Origin: Pedobacter africanus
Lineage (GTDB): Bacteria; Bacteroidota; Bacteroidia; Sphingobacteriales; Sphingobacteriaceae
Direction of reading: 5' to 3'
Length of the DNA: 64,000 bases
Assembly: GCF_900176535.1 (NCBI RefSeq)
Contig: NZ_FWXT01000001.1
Span: 3,038,001 to 3,102,000, forward strand
Shown in pieces: positions 16,084 through 26,312 of this stretch. Each line of letters begins with the position of its first letter. Position 1 is the stretch's first letter. The notes below the pieces were generated by a model. The model saw only the letters and a program-made list of their open reading frames with translations. It was not told the origin of the DNA and did no database searches. The translations under genes were made by a program, and so were the position numbers.

Positions 16084-16686
16084 ATGAATCGATTCAGCTA
16101 TTTGCTACTTGTACTAATACACATCACTGTTTTATTCCAGTCCTGTAGTCCTACAATAAAAAGTAAAGCAGAATTGCAGGCCTACCTGAATGACCAGGAT
16201 AATGGTTTAACAGAGACTACTCAAAAGTCAGACGTTGCGATAAAAATGACCTGGCAGCCCTGGCAGCTTATTGCAAATAAACTGGGCAGCCCGAAAGACA
16301 AAACCAATACAGGTTCATCTCCTTTTGCTGAAAACCTATACTTCATTTTAAGCTTATCTAAAGGCAACAAGGAACTGTTAAGACAATTGCCTTTTGAAAC
16401 CTATAGTGAAATGGTGCAGGTGCTTTCGTTCAGGATGCAAAATTTCATCTCGGCAGAATTAGGGAAAACTAGTATAGAACCGGTTGAATGTGTATTCCAG
16501 CAAACATATGGAATGACAGAGGCCAATATGCTGCTGCTGGTTTTTAACAAAAAAGATGTTGGAGAAGCTGACAACCTAACCATCTCCTTAAAGGAGTTCG
16601 GTTTGGGGCTGGGCAATTTAGAATTCCCTTTCAAGCTTAAAAATATCAACCAAATAGAGAAACTGGACTATGGTAAAATTTTATAG
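16084..16686 (+). CDS. Hypothetical lipoprotein in Rhs operon 2
   Basis: 200 residues. The N-terminal hydrophobic stretch ends in a lipobox (LFQSC, Cys at about residue 21), so lipid-anchored at the outer or inner membrane. The mature part includes DVAIKMTWQPWQLIANKLGS, FAENLYFILSLSKGNKELLR and MVQVLSFRMQNFISAELGKT; I do not recognise a family. The stop codon directly abuts the start of the 1718-residue Rhs protein. Position between the OmpH-like gene and the Rhs genes suggests a role in export or surface display of the Rhs product, but no motif shows this. Confidence 0.75.
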   Translation: MNRFSYLLLVLIHITVLFQSCSPTIKSKAELQAYLNDQDNGLTETTQKSDVAIKMTWQPWQLIANKLGSPKDKTNTGSSPFAENLYFILSLSKGNKELLRQLPFETYSEMVQVLSFRMQNFISAELGKTSIEPVECVFQQTYGMTEANMLLLVFNKKDVGEADNLTISLKEFGLGLGNLEFPFKLKNINQIEKLDYGKIL

Positions 16687-19600
16687 ATGTATTTTATGCT
16701 TTTAAAGAAAAAACGCAGAAACAAGATAACCAGGGTGATTGTAGCATTCCTGTTGTTGTCTATTTTAAACCAGGTAGTTGCGCCTACGGTAGCATTTGCT
16801 TTAACCTCAGGGCCAACTGCTCCGGAGGCTACCAGTTTTGAACCGATAGATACCACGGACATGGTAAATCCGCTGACAGGCGATTTTACCTATAATTTGC
16901 CGCTGTTGGAGGTTCCTGGGCCTGAGGGTGGATATCCGCTTTCCCTGTCTTATCATGCAGGTATACAGCCCAATGAAGATGCCAGTTGGGTAGGGTTAGG
17001 CTGGACACTTAATCCCGGTGCAATTACCAGAAGTGTAAATGGTTTTCCTGACGATTGGGTGGGCACAAATATTTCAAGAAGGGATTATTGGGATGGAGGA
17101 ACACAAACAACTTATAATATTGGTGTATCACTTGGAGCGCCAGGACCAGCAGGAAATGTGTCTTTTGGACTTTCTTTTTCGCAAGATACCTATCGTGGTT
17201 TTGGTATTGGCGCAAATGTAGGACTAGGCTTGGGAATTGGGCAAACGGGCTTGGGATGGAATGTTGGTGTTGGTGTTTCGCCTTTTGGTGACGCTTACAT
17301 CAGTGCCGGTGTGGATTATGGAAGAGGAATTACAAAAGGCATTTCTGGTAGCATCGGTTTAGGAATTACAACGAATTTTGAGAGTATATCGGGTAACGCT
17401 TCAGGAGGGATTGGCTATTCTATACCGTCATCGTCAGGGAAAAGCTATCGAGGATCACTTTTAGGAGCATCAATATCTAGTGAGGGAGGAAGCCCGTCAT
17501 TTGCTGCCGGAGGTATGTCTGCTTCAACTGAAAATAATAAAGCAGGAAATATTAGTACTTCATCGACAGGCTTTTCTATTGGAATTCCAATTCTTCCATT
17601 GGTAAATATAAATCTGGGCTACAGTAAAGTGAGATACTGGTCAGACGAAACAAGTAATACGAGCATTATAGGAAGTTTGACACCGTTTTCAATCGGTGCG
17701 CCGGATGATCAGGCTTACGACAATTATGGCCTGCGTGATATGGACGATCCTATTTTTGCCAATATCGATCCAGGAAAAGGGCAAGGTGGAGCATTCCCCG
17801 ATTTTGATATTTATACCGTGTGTAGCCAAGGTTTGAATGGGAGCATGCGGCCTTATCATTTTCAAGGCCAATTACTTTCCCAAAATAGAAAAGATGCCAA
17901 CAATACGAGGCTTATACAATATTTTCGTACAAGAAGTTCAGGTAGCTCTCTCTCAGCACAATCCAGATTCAGGTTTGTAAATGACTTTTCAAATTCGTAT
18001 CGGCAAACATATCCAGACTATTCAAGTGGGAATGTAGATCTCAAGGCAACCGAACCTCCGTTCGATAACAATCCGCAATATGGCAATAGCGATGGTACTT
18101 TCGGTTATGAACCACTTGTTGACAAATTGGCAGGGTCAAAATCGATAGAATATTTCACCGCTTCCGGAGGAACAATTATAGGAACCTCCGGATCAGCCTT
18201 TATACAACCTACCGCCCATGGTCTTATCAGAAATCTCCATTCATCTGGTAGTGGACATATAGAGGGTTTTAAAATAACAAATTCAAGCGGGGTAACCTAT
18301 CATTATAACTTACCCGCATATAGCTATGGAGAAGAACTTTACCAGGAAAAAATAGGAGGTAACTCTTCAAATCGTCAAATACGTACTGAAGGTTACGCTT
18401 ACACCTGGTACCTCACATCTATAACTGGACCGGATTATGTAGATAAGAATAACAACCAGAAATTAGATGAGGGTGATTGGGGATATTGGGTAAATTTTGA
18501 GTATGGAAAGTGGTGTGATGACTATGTATGGAGAAATCCCTCTGAGGGCTATCATCGGGACGAAGATAATGCATTTCAGGATGTTTCAATGGGAAAGAAA
18601 GAACTTTACTATTTGAATGCTATAAGAACAAGAAGCCATATCGCCATTTTCGAAAAAGAGACCAGATTGGATGCAAAAGGCGCATCTTCGCTTATATTTA
18701 ACAAAGCGGCTCAAAATAGATATGAGCATACGGAGGGCATATTTGATGCAAATTCTGCCAAAAGTTTAAAGCTTAATAAAATCTATTTGCTGAATACTTC
18801 CGATGCTAATTTAGTTACCCCAGGCAGTTCAGGAACTTCGTTTTATGGAAATGTTGTAGATAACAATGATATTGATGCTGTTGGAAGGAGTAATGTTGAG
18901 GCAAAAGCAATTCGGGTTATAGATTTTAATTACGATTACAACCTATGTAAAGGAACAACCAATAGTTTTGATCCTTCTGCTGTAAGCCAGAAATCAGGGA
19001 AATTAAGTCTGTCCTCTCTGCGCTTTAGAGGCGTTGGGGGGGCTAACCTAACCCCTCCAATCGAATTCGAATACAATCTTAGTGGTGCCGAATTAAAAAC
19101 TGCCTCTGGTACATTAAGTTCAACATCTTTTTTAAGTTCCAGTAGCACTTTTGAGGTAGGAGATCTTTTAGAAACAGATGAAGTCAGCTCTGTATACTGC
19201 GGAGTGATCATTGCTAAAGAACAGACAGGATCAAATTATCTTTATACACTTAAAAAATCAAGGTACAGTGCGGGTTCTACTACTAAACAAGTAAGAACGA
19301 CTAAAAATCCACCATATGATAAAGATGCTTTTGATATGTGGGGAACGTACAAGTCTGATTATGAGTATTCTCTTAATGAGAATTTTTCAAGATTAACCAG
19401 TTCCGTTTCTAACCAATCTTCGGATGTATGGTCTTTAAGGAAAATAAAAACCAATCTGGGATCGGAAATAACAGTGAATTATGAGGGGGATACCTATAAC
19501 AAATCTGTTCTAAACAAAAATCTGTCGATGATGATAACAGATTTTAACAGAGTTGCTCAAAACTCATGGGTACTCACTATCAATACGAATGGACAGGATC

Positions 19601-21843
19601 TTAGAAAATTTTATAAAATTAATGATGAACCTGATTTTCTTTTTTTATTAGAATATTATCAACTCATTCCTCCAAATGGTTATGATACCCGTTATACTGT
19701 ATATTCTCCATTAAATTCTGCAGGTTTTAAACCTTATGTAGAAAATGTTACTGTTAATGAACTTCATATTAAAGTAAGCAGTGAATTTGATTTTCTTATG
19801 GATGGGTATTATGATTTATTTGGAAATGGTGGTAGCGCATTGGTCACCGGAAATATAAAGGTCACCGGAGGATCGAAGTATTACGGTGGTGGAATCCGGG
19901 TTAAGTCAATGCAGATTGATGACATGTTGGCCAACCAGCACCGAACAAATTATTCATACAATTTATTGGATAATTCCAGTAGCTCTGGGGTAACATCTTA
20001 TGAGCCTGTTGTTTATGAGGTGGATGGTGCCGCGCAGTACGGACAACTAGCAAAAGATACTTATAGGAATAAGCTTTATCAGGAGATGGATCAGTTGTTT
20101 CAGGTTGCGCGTGAAGTACCTGCACCAGGCGTAATGTATGAGTATGTGACGGTAGAGAATGAGGTATATCACCCTGGTTCGCAAATCCCCGTTAAATCAG
20201 ATGGAAAAACGGTGTATCAGTTTGAGGTTTTCAGAAATAATATGGCTGGAAAAGTTCAGGCTTCAGCAGCTCAAAGTGGTTCAGCAAATGGAAAATCTCA
20301 GTCTATAAAAAATCTTGTGTTCAAGAAATTTATAGCCTCATTGGGCGCTTTAAAAAGAACCATCAGATATGATTCTCAAAATAAAAAACTATCGGAGACA
20401 ATTAACCATTACCTCCACGATGGTTTGGAGAGCCTGTCTCTAGCTGATTTTATGAGTCAGTATGAACAACGGTTAAACCAATTTTATTATCAAGGCCTTT
20501 TAAAAGAACGCTATTCTGAGGTAAAAGAAGTAAGACAGAATAATGGATCGTATAATGTGAAGGCCACATTTAGCGCTAAAGAAGAATTCCCAGCTGTTCC
20601 ACTTGGACAAACAACAAAAGATTACGTGTCTGGTGTTGAAATGGGAACGGAGAACCTGGCTTTTGATTTCTACAGTGGGGCTTTAACAAAAATGATATCG
20701 AAAGATGCCTATGGCAATAGGTTCCTAACTGAGATAGAGCCTGCATATAGGAAGTATAGCGCAATGGGACTGAAAAGTATGAACGGAAGCTTTGGAAATA
20801 TGCTCACTCAGGAAGCATCTAAAACCATTTATAAGGTAAATACTGCGAATCAGTACCAAGGTGTAGTTTCTGCTTTCTCGCAAACATGGTCGAATAATAT
20901 TAGGATAGACGATGAAAATGGTGATCCTACAACTTATGGGCAATCTGATATTTGGAGAAGCAAAGGAACGTACCAATGGATGAGCCCAGGCGCAAGTGCT
21001 AACAATGTTACTCCAATTGGACTGTTTACTTCTTTTAATCATTCTGGTAGTAATCCCTCATCCTGGAAAAAGACGGGTGAAGTAACCAGATATAATGTTT
21101 ATTCAGCGGCTTTAGAAGGAACGGATATCAATAACCATTATGCTTCGAGCAGAATGGGATATAAAAGTTCAAAAGTGATTGTTAGTGCATCACCTGCAAG
21201 GCAGATGGAAATTGCCTACACTGGTGCGGAAGATGCCTTTCTACCAAATGGTAAATTTAGTTCTGGCGTAGCCTTGGGATCGGGTACAATTGACAATTCT
21301 GTAGCGCATACAGGCTCAAAAAGTGTGAGCCTGGCTGTGGGAGCCACGGGGCTAACTTATCAGGTTGCTTTATCGGACTTAGATCCAACCAGAAGAGATT
21401 ATCAAATCTCGGTGTGGGTGAAATCAGCAGATATTTCTAATGCACGTTTATTTTATGAGCTTGATAATCAAGGTGCGCAAATGGTTACCCCTACTTTTCA
21501 GAAAACAGCTGCTGGATGGTATTTGCTGGAGATGCGTGTTCCGGCATCTGCTCTTGTTTCAGGAAACAACCTGGTTGTTGGCTGTAAAAATGTTGGTGGG
21601 GCTCATGCAATCAATTTTGATGATTTCAGGTTCCAGCCATTCAATGCGCCGACAACCAGCTATGTATATGACAACACAACAGGGCAGGTAACTTATATTT
21701 TAGACAATAATAATTTGTTTGTTAAATACGAATATGACGCGATCGGTCGCCTTGTTAAAGTGTATAAGGAAGTGTTAGGTAAATCTGCAATACCACTCGT
21801 GAAAGAGATTGCCTACAACTATGCAAAGCCGTTAACTCAATAA
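16687..21843 (+). CDS. Giant YD-repeat/Rhs-like protein, N-terminal half-gene (operon 2)
   Basis: 1718 residues. A basic start and hydrophobic segment (about 13-38) look like an export signal or anchor. Residues 50-120 carry the opening typical of Bacteroidetes Rhs/SpvB-like shells (VNPLTGDFTYNLPLLEVPGP, LSLSYHAGI, WVGLGWTLNPGAITR). Residues about 140-300 are a striking Gly/Ser-rich stretch of alternating polar and apolar residues. The middle is long and beta-rich; near 1525-1660 a carbohydrate-binding-like domain appears (HTGSKSVSLAVGA, YQISVWVKSADIS, NFDDFRFQP), then a YD repeat (YVYDNTTGQVTYI, KYEYDAIGRLVKVY) at the very end. It lacks the RHS core motif DHLGNVR, which is in the next gene 10 bp on, so I infer that the two form one shell. 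Confidence 0.85.
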   Translation: MYFMLLKKKRRNKITRVIVAFLLLSILNQVVAPTVAFALTSGPTAPEATSFEPIDTTDMVNPLTGDFTYNLPLLEVPGPEGGYPLSLSYHAGIQPNEDASWVGLGWTLNPGAITRSVNGFPDDWVGTNISRRDYWDGGTQTTYNIGVSLGAPGPAGNVSFGLSFSQDTYRGFGIGANVGLGLGIGQTGLGWNVGVGVSPFGDAYISAGVDYGRGITKGISGSIGLGITTNFESISGNASGGIGYSIPSSSGKSYRGSLLGASISSEGGSPSFAAGGMSASTENNKAGNISTSSTGFSIGIPILPLVNINLGYSKVRYWSDETSNTSIIGSLTPFSIGAPDDQAYDNYGLRDMDDPIFANIDPGKGQGGAFPDFDIYTVCSQGLNGSMRPYHFQGQLLSQNRKDANNTRLIQYFRTRSSGSSLSAQSRFRFVNDFSNSYRQTYPDYSSGNVDLKATEPPFDNNPQYGNSDGTFGYEPLVDKLAGSKSIEYFTASGGTIIGTSGSAFIQPTAHGLIRNLHSSGSGHIEGFKITNSSGVTYHYNLPAYSYGEELYQEKIGGNSSNRQIRTEGYAYTWYLTSITGPDYVDKNNNQKLDEGDWGYWVNFEYGKWCDDYVWRNPSEGYHRDEDNAFQDVSMGKKELYYLNAIRTRSHIAIFEKETRLDAKGASSLIFNKAAQNRYEHTEGIFDANSAKSLKLNKIYLLNTSDANLVTPGSSGTSFYGNVVDNNDIDAVGRSNVEAKAIRVIDFNYDYNLCKGTTNSFDPSAVSQKSGKLSLSSLRFRGVGGANLTPPIEFEYNLSGAELKTASGTLSSTSFLSSSSTFEVGDLLETDEVSSVYCGVIIAKEQTGSNYLYTLKKSRYSAGSTTKQVRTTKNPPYDKDAFDMWGTYKSDYEYSLNENFSRLTSSVSNQSSDVWSLRKIKTNLGSEITVNYEGDTYNKSVLNKNLSMMITDFNRVAQNSWVLTINTNGQDLRKFYKINDEPDFLFLLEYYQLIPPNGYDTRYTVYSPLNSAGFKPYVENVTVNELHIKVSSEFDFLMDGYYDLFGNGGSALVTGNIKVTGGSKYYGGGIRVKSMQIDDMLANQHRTNYSYNLLDNSSSSGVTSYEPVVYEVDGAAQYGQLAKDTYRNKLYQEMDQLFQVAREVPAPGVMYEYVTVENEVYHPGSQIPVKSDGKTVYQFEVFRNNMAGKVQASAAQSGSANGKSQSIKNLVFKKFIASLGALKRTIRYDSQNKKLSETINHYLHDGLESLSLADFMSQYEQRLNQFYYQGLLKERYSEVKEVRQNNGSYNVKATFSAKEEFPAVPLGQTTKDYVSGVEMGTENLAFDFYSGALTKMISKDAYGNRFLTEIEPAYRKYSAMGLKSMNGSFGNMLTQEASKTIYKVNTANQYQGVVSAFSQTWSNNIRIDDENGDPTTYGQSDIWRSKGTYQWMSPGASANNVTPIGLFTSFNHSGSNPSSWKKTGEVTRYNVYSAALEGTDINNHYASSRMGYKSSKVIVSASPARQMEIAYTGAEDAFLPNGKFSSGVALGSGTIDNSVAHTGSKSVSLAVGATGLTYQVALSDLDPTRRDYQISVWVKSADISNARLFYELDNQGAQMVTPTFQKTAAGWYLLEMRVPASALVSGNNLVVGCKNVGGAHAINFDDFRFQPFNAPTTSYVYDNTTGQVTYILDNNNLFVKYEYDAIGRLVKVYKEVLGKSAIPLVKEIAYNYAKPLTQ

Positions 21844-21852
21844 ATTACTGTT

Positions 21853-24800
21853 ATGTATAAAAGAATTCTTTTCCTGTTTCTGGGTTTAAACTTATGGGCA
21901 GGCTTATCATTTGCACAGGATATTCATAGTAGTTCTGCCCTCATCTTACCTCAGTCACCCGCCACAAGTTATGTAGTCGGTTCTGGTCAGAATGTTAGGA
22001 TCACCTCTTCGCAGTCTGTTACCCTGGGCCCAGGAACCTGGCTTCAGCAAGGTTCAACAGTTAGTATAAAAATCGGGAACTCGCCGATCATTAACCCTGC
22101 ACCAAATAATCCAGCTGCGGATTTGGATAAAAACTGGGTACAAACCAAATCTTATGACGATGATGGTAATCTTGTTGGGGAGTCGAAATCGTTTTACGAC
22201 AAGACGGGAAAGGCTTTGCAGAACCAGGTAAAAAGCATCTCTGCTGGTCATGTTTTGGCTAGTCAGCCAGTGTATGACGCTTTGGGAAGGCCAGCGGTAC
22301 AAACGCTTGCTGCGCCAATTAATAATGCAGGGTTTGCATATAAAGGAGGTTTTGTAACAAATGGCTCCGGTACAGCTTATACTTACGAGAACTTTGATCA
22401 ATCCAAAACAAATAACCCAGATCCAATAGGGAATAGCGCAGAGGGAACTTTGGGATGGTATTATAGTAACAACAACACTATTGATCCATTTGTACCCGCA
22501 ACTTCATATCCTTACAGCAGGGTAGATTATTACAAAGACGGCACCGGTGCAGCAAAACGTTCTGCTGCCGTAGGTGAGCAACTAAAAATGGGAGCCGGGC
22601 ATGAAGAAAGCTCATTTGTAATGCCTGTAGCAAATGAATTGGATTTTTACCTGCAAATACGCAATAAGTTTTTTCCTTCTTCAGTTGTTGGAGAAGTACC
22701 GACATCTATGGTTGCTAATGCAGCGCAAAGCATTGTACATGATGCCAATGGAAAGGAGGCTGTTGTTATAGCAGATAAATCGGGCAGTCAGCTGATGTCT
22801 GCCAGGCCCGGAACAGACCTCTCTGTAACCAATACCGTAACTATTAACCCCGAGGGCAAGAGTGTACATTACTTTAAGCTGTTAACACCGGGTACGGTAG
22901 CGGTATCATCTGGAACCCAGTATAAATTATACAATATGTCTGGGGATGAACAGGAAATCAGCTGGAACGGAAACAGCAGTTTAAGCGCTGGTTATTACAA
23001 ACTGGTAGCCACAGGTGGGCCAACCGATCTGGTAACTTTTACCTATGTGAATGGTTACACTGATATCAGCTATAATTTTTACAATGAGCTGGGGCAGTTA
23101 CTTGCCTCAATAGCTCCCAACGGTGTAAAGGCATTAATCACTAATGGATTAAACAGTTACGCCACATTAGGAGATGTTCCCTTTGTAAATACCAATGAAT
23201 ACGACCTTCAGGGTAGGCTCATTGCAGCTACGCAAACAGATGCTGGCCGCACCGAATTCATCTATAGAAAAGATGGAAGTATTCGTTTTTCTCAAAATAC
23301 ACTTCAGCGTAATGCCAGCCCATCCCGTTTCTCTTATGTAAATTACGATAGATGGGGCAGATCTATTGAATCCGGAGAATATGTTTCGGGAACTATTTCC
23401 TTTACAGGAGCCAAAACTGATGAGACCCTTCAGGAAAATACTGAAGCCGATGGTGGTTTAACAGGAGGGACAAAATTAGCGCAGGTGAAAACACACTATG
23501 ATCTGGCCGATAACAGCCATGGTTTGGGCAGTTACCTGCAGGATGAAAGTTTCTTAAAGGGCGCAGTTAGTTTTACTGAAAATGAAAATGTAAAAACCTG
23601 GTACAATTATGATGCGGAAGGAAGGGTGTCCTGGATGGTTAAGCGGGTTACGGGCCTTGGAACTAAAACTGTAGACTATACTTACGATGCAAAAGGCAAT
23701 GTGAGTAAGGTAGATTTTCAGCGGGACAATAATGCCGAGCGTTTTACACATGAATATGAGTACGATGCCGACAACCGGTTAAAGATTGCCTATACTTCGG
23801 CTTCAGGCGCTGCCAAAAAAGAACAGGCCAGATATTATTATTACCTGCACGGGCCTTTAAAGCGTGTAGAACTGGCTGAGAATCTGCAAGGGACAGATTA
23901 TACGTATACTCCGCAAGGATGGTTAAAAACCATCAATCATCCACTGGCAGGAAATGACCCGGGAGCAGATGGCTCACAGAATGGCTTCGGTACTGATGCG
24001 TTTGGAATGACGATGGAGTATTTTAATGGAGATTATATCCGAAATAATGTAGGTATTGCAAGTTTGGCAACAGGCGGACAACCCTCGTACAACGGTAACA
24101 TTATGGGCCAAAGCTGGAAAAGCCAGAAGCCGCAGTCTGTTGTGAGTACTTATGGTGCTGGTGTGAACAACCCTGCAATGGTTACCTACAATTATGATGA
24201 CAAGTATCAGTTTGACAACAATAAATACGGCGCACCTAATTTTAGCGGCAATAGTTTTACAGAAGTCCTTAACGCCAACCGCGAACATGGTTTGAGTTAC
24301 GATGCCAATGGAAACATAAAAACGCTCAATCGGACCAATGCAGCCGGAGCAAGTACAGCAGCTTTTAATTACAATTATCAAAGCAATACCAATAAACTGG
24401 CCAGTGTAGATAATTATGCTTCGTATAGTTATGATGTGCTGGGGCAGATGACAGGGCAGCAAAGAACCAGTGGACAAGGTTTTTATGTTGAATACGATGT
24501 AAATGGCAAAGTAACAGCGATCTACTCGGATGCAGCGAAAACACAACTACGTATTTCCTTTGCTTATGATGAGGCTGATCTGCGGATACGGAAAACAGAT
24601 CATATTCAAAATGTAATAAGTTATTACTTCCATGATGCGTCGGGCAATGTGCTAGCCATTTATGACAATAAAGGAACTGCATTGCAGCAGAAAGAAATGC
24701 CGGTTTATGCTGCTTCCCGAATTGGTATGTACAATAGATCGGGCAACAGTTATCAGTACGAACTCACAGACCATTTGGGTAACGTAAGGGTAGTGTTAAA

Positions 24801-25770
24801 TGGCGCTAAACAAGGAAATGGTCAGGCCGATGTAGTTTATTACTCTGACTATTATCCTTTTGGTAGTCCTTTTACATTGGCTACTAACGATTACCGTTAT
24901 GGCTACCAGGGTCAATATGCTGAAGTAGATAAGGAAACCGGCTGGAACAACTTTGAATTGAGAATGTATGATCCGGAGATTGGACGATGGATGAGTACAG
25001 ATCCTTATGGGCAGTATTACTCCCCATATCTGGCAATGGGAAATAATCCAGTGTCCTCTGTAGACCCTGATGGGGGACAGGATAGTGATCCAAAAAATAA
25101 GTATAGGAAAAATGGTGATACTTATGAAGGGGAGAATCTAAATGAGGTTAAAATTGTAGCAGAACGTTGGTCGGCTCATAGAGTTTATCAAGAAAGGGCG
25201 CAACGAGGCTGGCAAGGGGAAGCCCGTTTTTCTGGGCCAAGAGGTGCTGAGATCAGAAGATGGTATGAAAATCAGATATATGCATATTCATGGAATAAAG
25301 ACAATCCATTTCAAGATGCAATCTATTCAGCGGTTTCGTTTTATGCGACGGGAGAAGTAGGTGGAGCTGCCATAAAAGGAATATGGAATTTTGGAAAGGC
25401 AGCTTATTTAAGTAGATTTGCCCCAACCGTAGGCAATTTATCTGGAGATGTTGCTAGTACTTTTCAATTTGGTAGATACAGTGAAGTGGTTTTGGATCAA
25501 CCGGTAGTATTATCTCGTTATTATGATAACATTAATGCCTTTGCAAAAGGGAGGTTTATGACTACTAGTTTATCGAAGTTTCGCATATTAGATAGAATTG
25601 GTATGGCAATAAGGCCTTCTTGGAATAGTATGACGAAAGTTGCTCACTGGGAACTTCCAGCTGGAACAACTGTATATCGGGGAAAAGCTGCAATGCAATT
25701 CCCATGGATTGGAGGTAAAACCCAATATTTTGTTCCAGATCTTGGAAATTTAACAAGAGTTATAAGATGA
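21853..25770 (+). CDS. RHS core protein with TNT-like C-terminal toxin (operon 2)
   Basis: 1305 residues. A signal peptide ends near LSFAQ (residue 22). YD repeats run through the body (YTYDAKGNVSKVDF, YEYDADNRLKIAY, YEYDVNGKVTAIYSD-like). The RHS core is clear: DHLGNVR near residue 973, YYPFG, then RMYDPEIGRWMSTDP near 1038 and SVDPDGG near 1070. The remaining 234 residues are a variable cargo. Its end has LSRYYDN..AFAKGRFMTTS (about 1220-1239), LPAGTTVYRGKAA and GGKTQYFVPD (Gln about 1291), an order like that of TNT-type NAD glycohydrolase toxins (R, GRF, PxG, GG..Q). That family call is by eye. A 77-residue gene overlapping the stop by 4 bp is the candidate antidote. Confidence 0.88.
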   Translation: MYKRILFLFLGLNLWAGLSFAQDIHSSSALILPQSPATSYVVGSGQNVRITSSQSVTLGPGTWLQQGSTVSIKIGNSPIINPAPNNPAADLDKNWVQTKSYDDDGNLVGESKSFYDKTGKALQNQVKSISAGHVLASQPVYDALGRPAVQTLAAPINNAGFAYKGGFVTNGSGTAYTYENFDQSKTNNPDPIGNSAEGTLGWYYSNNNTIDPFVPATSYPYSRVDYYKDGTGAAKRSAAVGEQLKMGAGHEESSFVMPVANELDFYLQIRNKFFPSSVVGEVPTSMVANAAQSIVHDANGKEAVVIADKSGSQLMSARPGTDLSVTNTVTINPEGKSVHYFKLLTPGTVAVSSGTQYKLYNMSGDEQEISWNGNSSLSAGYYKLVATGGPTDLVTFTYVNGYTDISYNFYNELGQLLASIAPNGVKALITNGLNSYATLGDVPFVNTNEYDLQGRLIAATQTDAGRTEFIYRKDGSIRFSQNTLQRNASPSRFSYVNYDRWGRSIESGEYVSGTISFTGAKTDETLQENTEADGGLTGGTKLAQVKTHYDLADNSHGLGSYLQDESFLKGAVSFTENENVKTWYNYDAEGRVSWMVKRVTGLGTKTVDYTYDAKGNVSKVDFQRDNNAERFTHEYEYDADNRLKIAYTSASGAAKKEQARYYYYLHGPLKRVELAENLQGTDYTYTPQGWLKTINHPLAGNDPGADGSQNGFGTDAFGMTMEYFNGDYIRNNVGIASLATGGQPSYNGNIMGQSWKSQKPQSVVSTYGAGVNNPAMVTYNYDDKYQFDNNKYGAPNFSGNSFTEVLNANREHGLSYDANGNIKTLNRTNAAGASTAAFNYNYQSNTNKLASVDNYASYSYDVLGQMTGQQRTSGQGFYVEYDVNGKVTAIYSDAAKTQLRISFAYDEADLRIRKTDHIQNVISYYFHDASGNVLAIYDNKGTALQQKEMPVYAASRIGMYNRSGNSYQYELTDHLGNVRVVLNGAKQGNGQADVVYYSDYYPFGSPFTLATNDYRYGYQGQYAEVDKETGWNNFELRMYDPEIGRWMSTDPYGQYYSPYLAMGNNPVSSVDPDGGQDSDPKNKYRKNGDTYEGENLNEVKIVAERWSAHRVYQERAQRGWQGEARFSGPRGAEIRRWYENQIYAYSWNKDNPFQDAIYSAVSFYATGEVGGAAIKGIWNFGKAAYLSRFAPTVGNLSGDVASTFQFGRYSEVVLDQPVVLSRYYDNINAFAKGRFMTTSLSKFRILDRIGMAIRPSWNSMTKVAHWELPAGTTVYRGKAAMQFPWIGGKTQYFVPDLGNLTRVIR

Positions 25771-26000
25771 TTAGACTTAGAATTACAGAAGTGAATTTTA
25801 CTACCAAAGAGAATTGGCTGTTTCGTTTAGTGGACGATGAAAAAAATGAGTACTATATAATGAATCAACTATTTTATGAAGCCCAAAACCTCAAAAGTCC
25901 TATTACAAAGAGGGAGTTGGATCAATATGATAAAGGTTACATCATAAAAGCATTGATAAAGCAGTTTGACAACAAAAATGTGGTTATTGAAATCTTGTAG
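25767..26000 (+). CDS. Candidate immunity protein for the operon 2 Rhs toxin
   Basis: 77 residues, starting within the Rhs stop codon (ATGA overlap), so its translation is coupled to that of the toxin. Soluble, acidic and lysine-rich with no signal peptide: IRLRITEVNFTTKENWLFRL, DDEKNEYYIMNQLFYEAQNL, KGYIIKALIKQFDNKNVVIE. I recognise no family; it reads like a small beta-barrel. Cytosolic location fits an antidote to an NAD-degrading or other cytosolic toxin. The terminator at 26094 closes the operon 94 bp later. Assignment rests on position, size and overlap. Confidence 0.65.
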   Translation: MIRLRITEVNFTTKENWLFRLVDDEKNEYYIMNQLFYEAQNLKSPITKRELDQYDKGYIIKALIKQFDNKNVVIEIL

Positions 26001-26093
26001 CTAATTTGTTGGTCGAGGGAATGTAAGTTTAAGAGTTTTAGTTAAGCCTCCTTTCCACCCAACGCCAACACCATGCAACTCTAAAGAAAGACG

Positions 26094-26126
26094 TGTCGGG
26101 GCAATTTTTTAGCCCCGACATTTTTT
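26094..26126 (+). terminator. Rho-independent terminator after operon 2
   Basis: Stem TGTCGGGGC / GCCCCGACA with a 9-nt AT loop and a T run. Compared with 13931 and 28389, one stem pair has changed from C-G to T-A on both arms, a compensatory change. It lies 94 bp after the candidate immunity gene. Confidence 0.82.
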
Positions 26127-26312
26127 ATGAATTCAAGTTTTTTTGGGTTTGGCCGGTTCTCTTGTAGGCCTTTAAAGCAGTGTGAATGCGGTTTTTCCGC
26201 CTGAAAAAAATATTTTAAAATATTTTCAGAAAAATAACAAAGGGCAAACTGGTTGCCCTTACTATTCTTAGTATTGAAAGGTTGTTCAGGCAAGAAATGA
26301 ACAGCGGGTATT

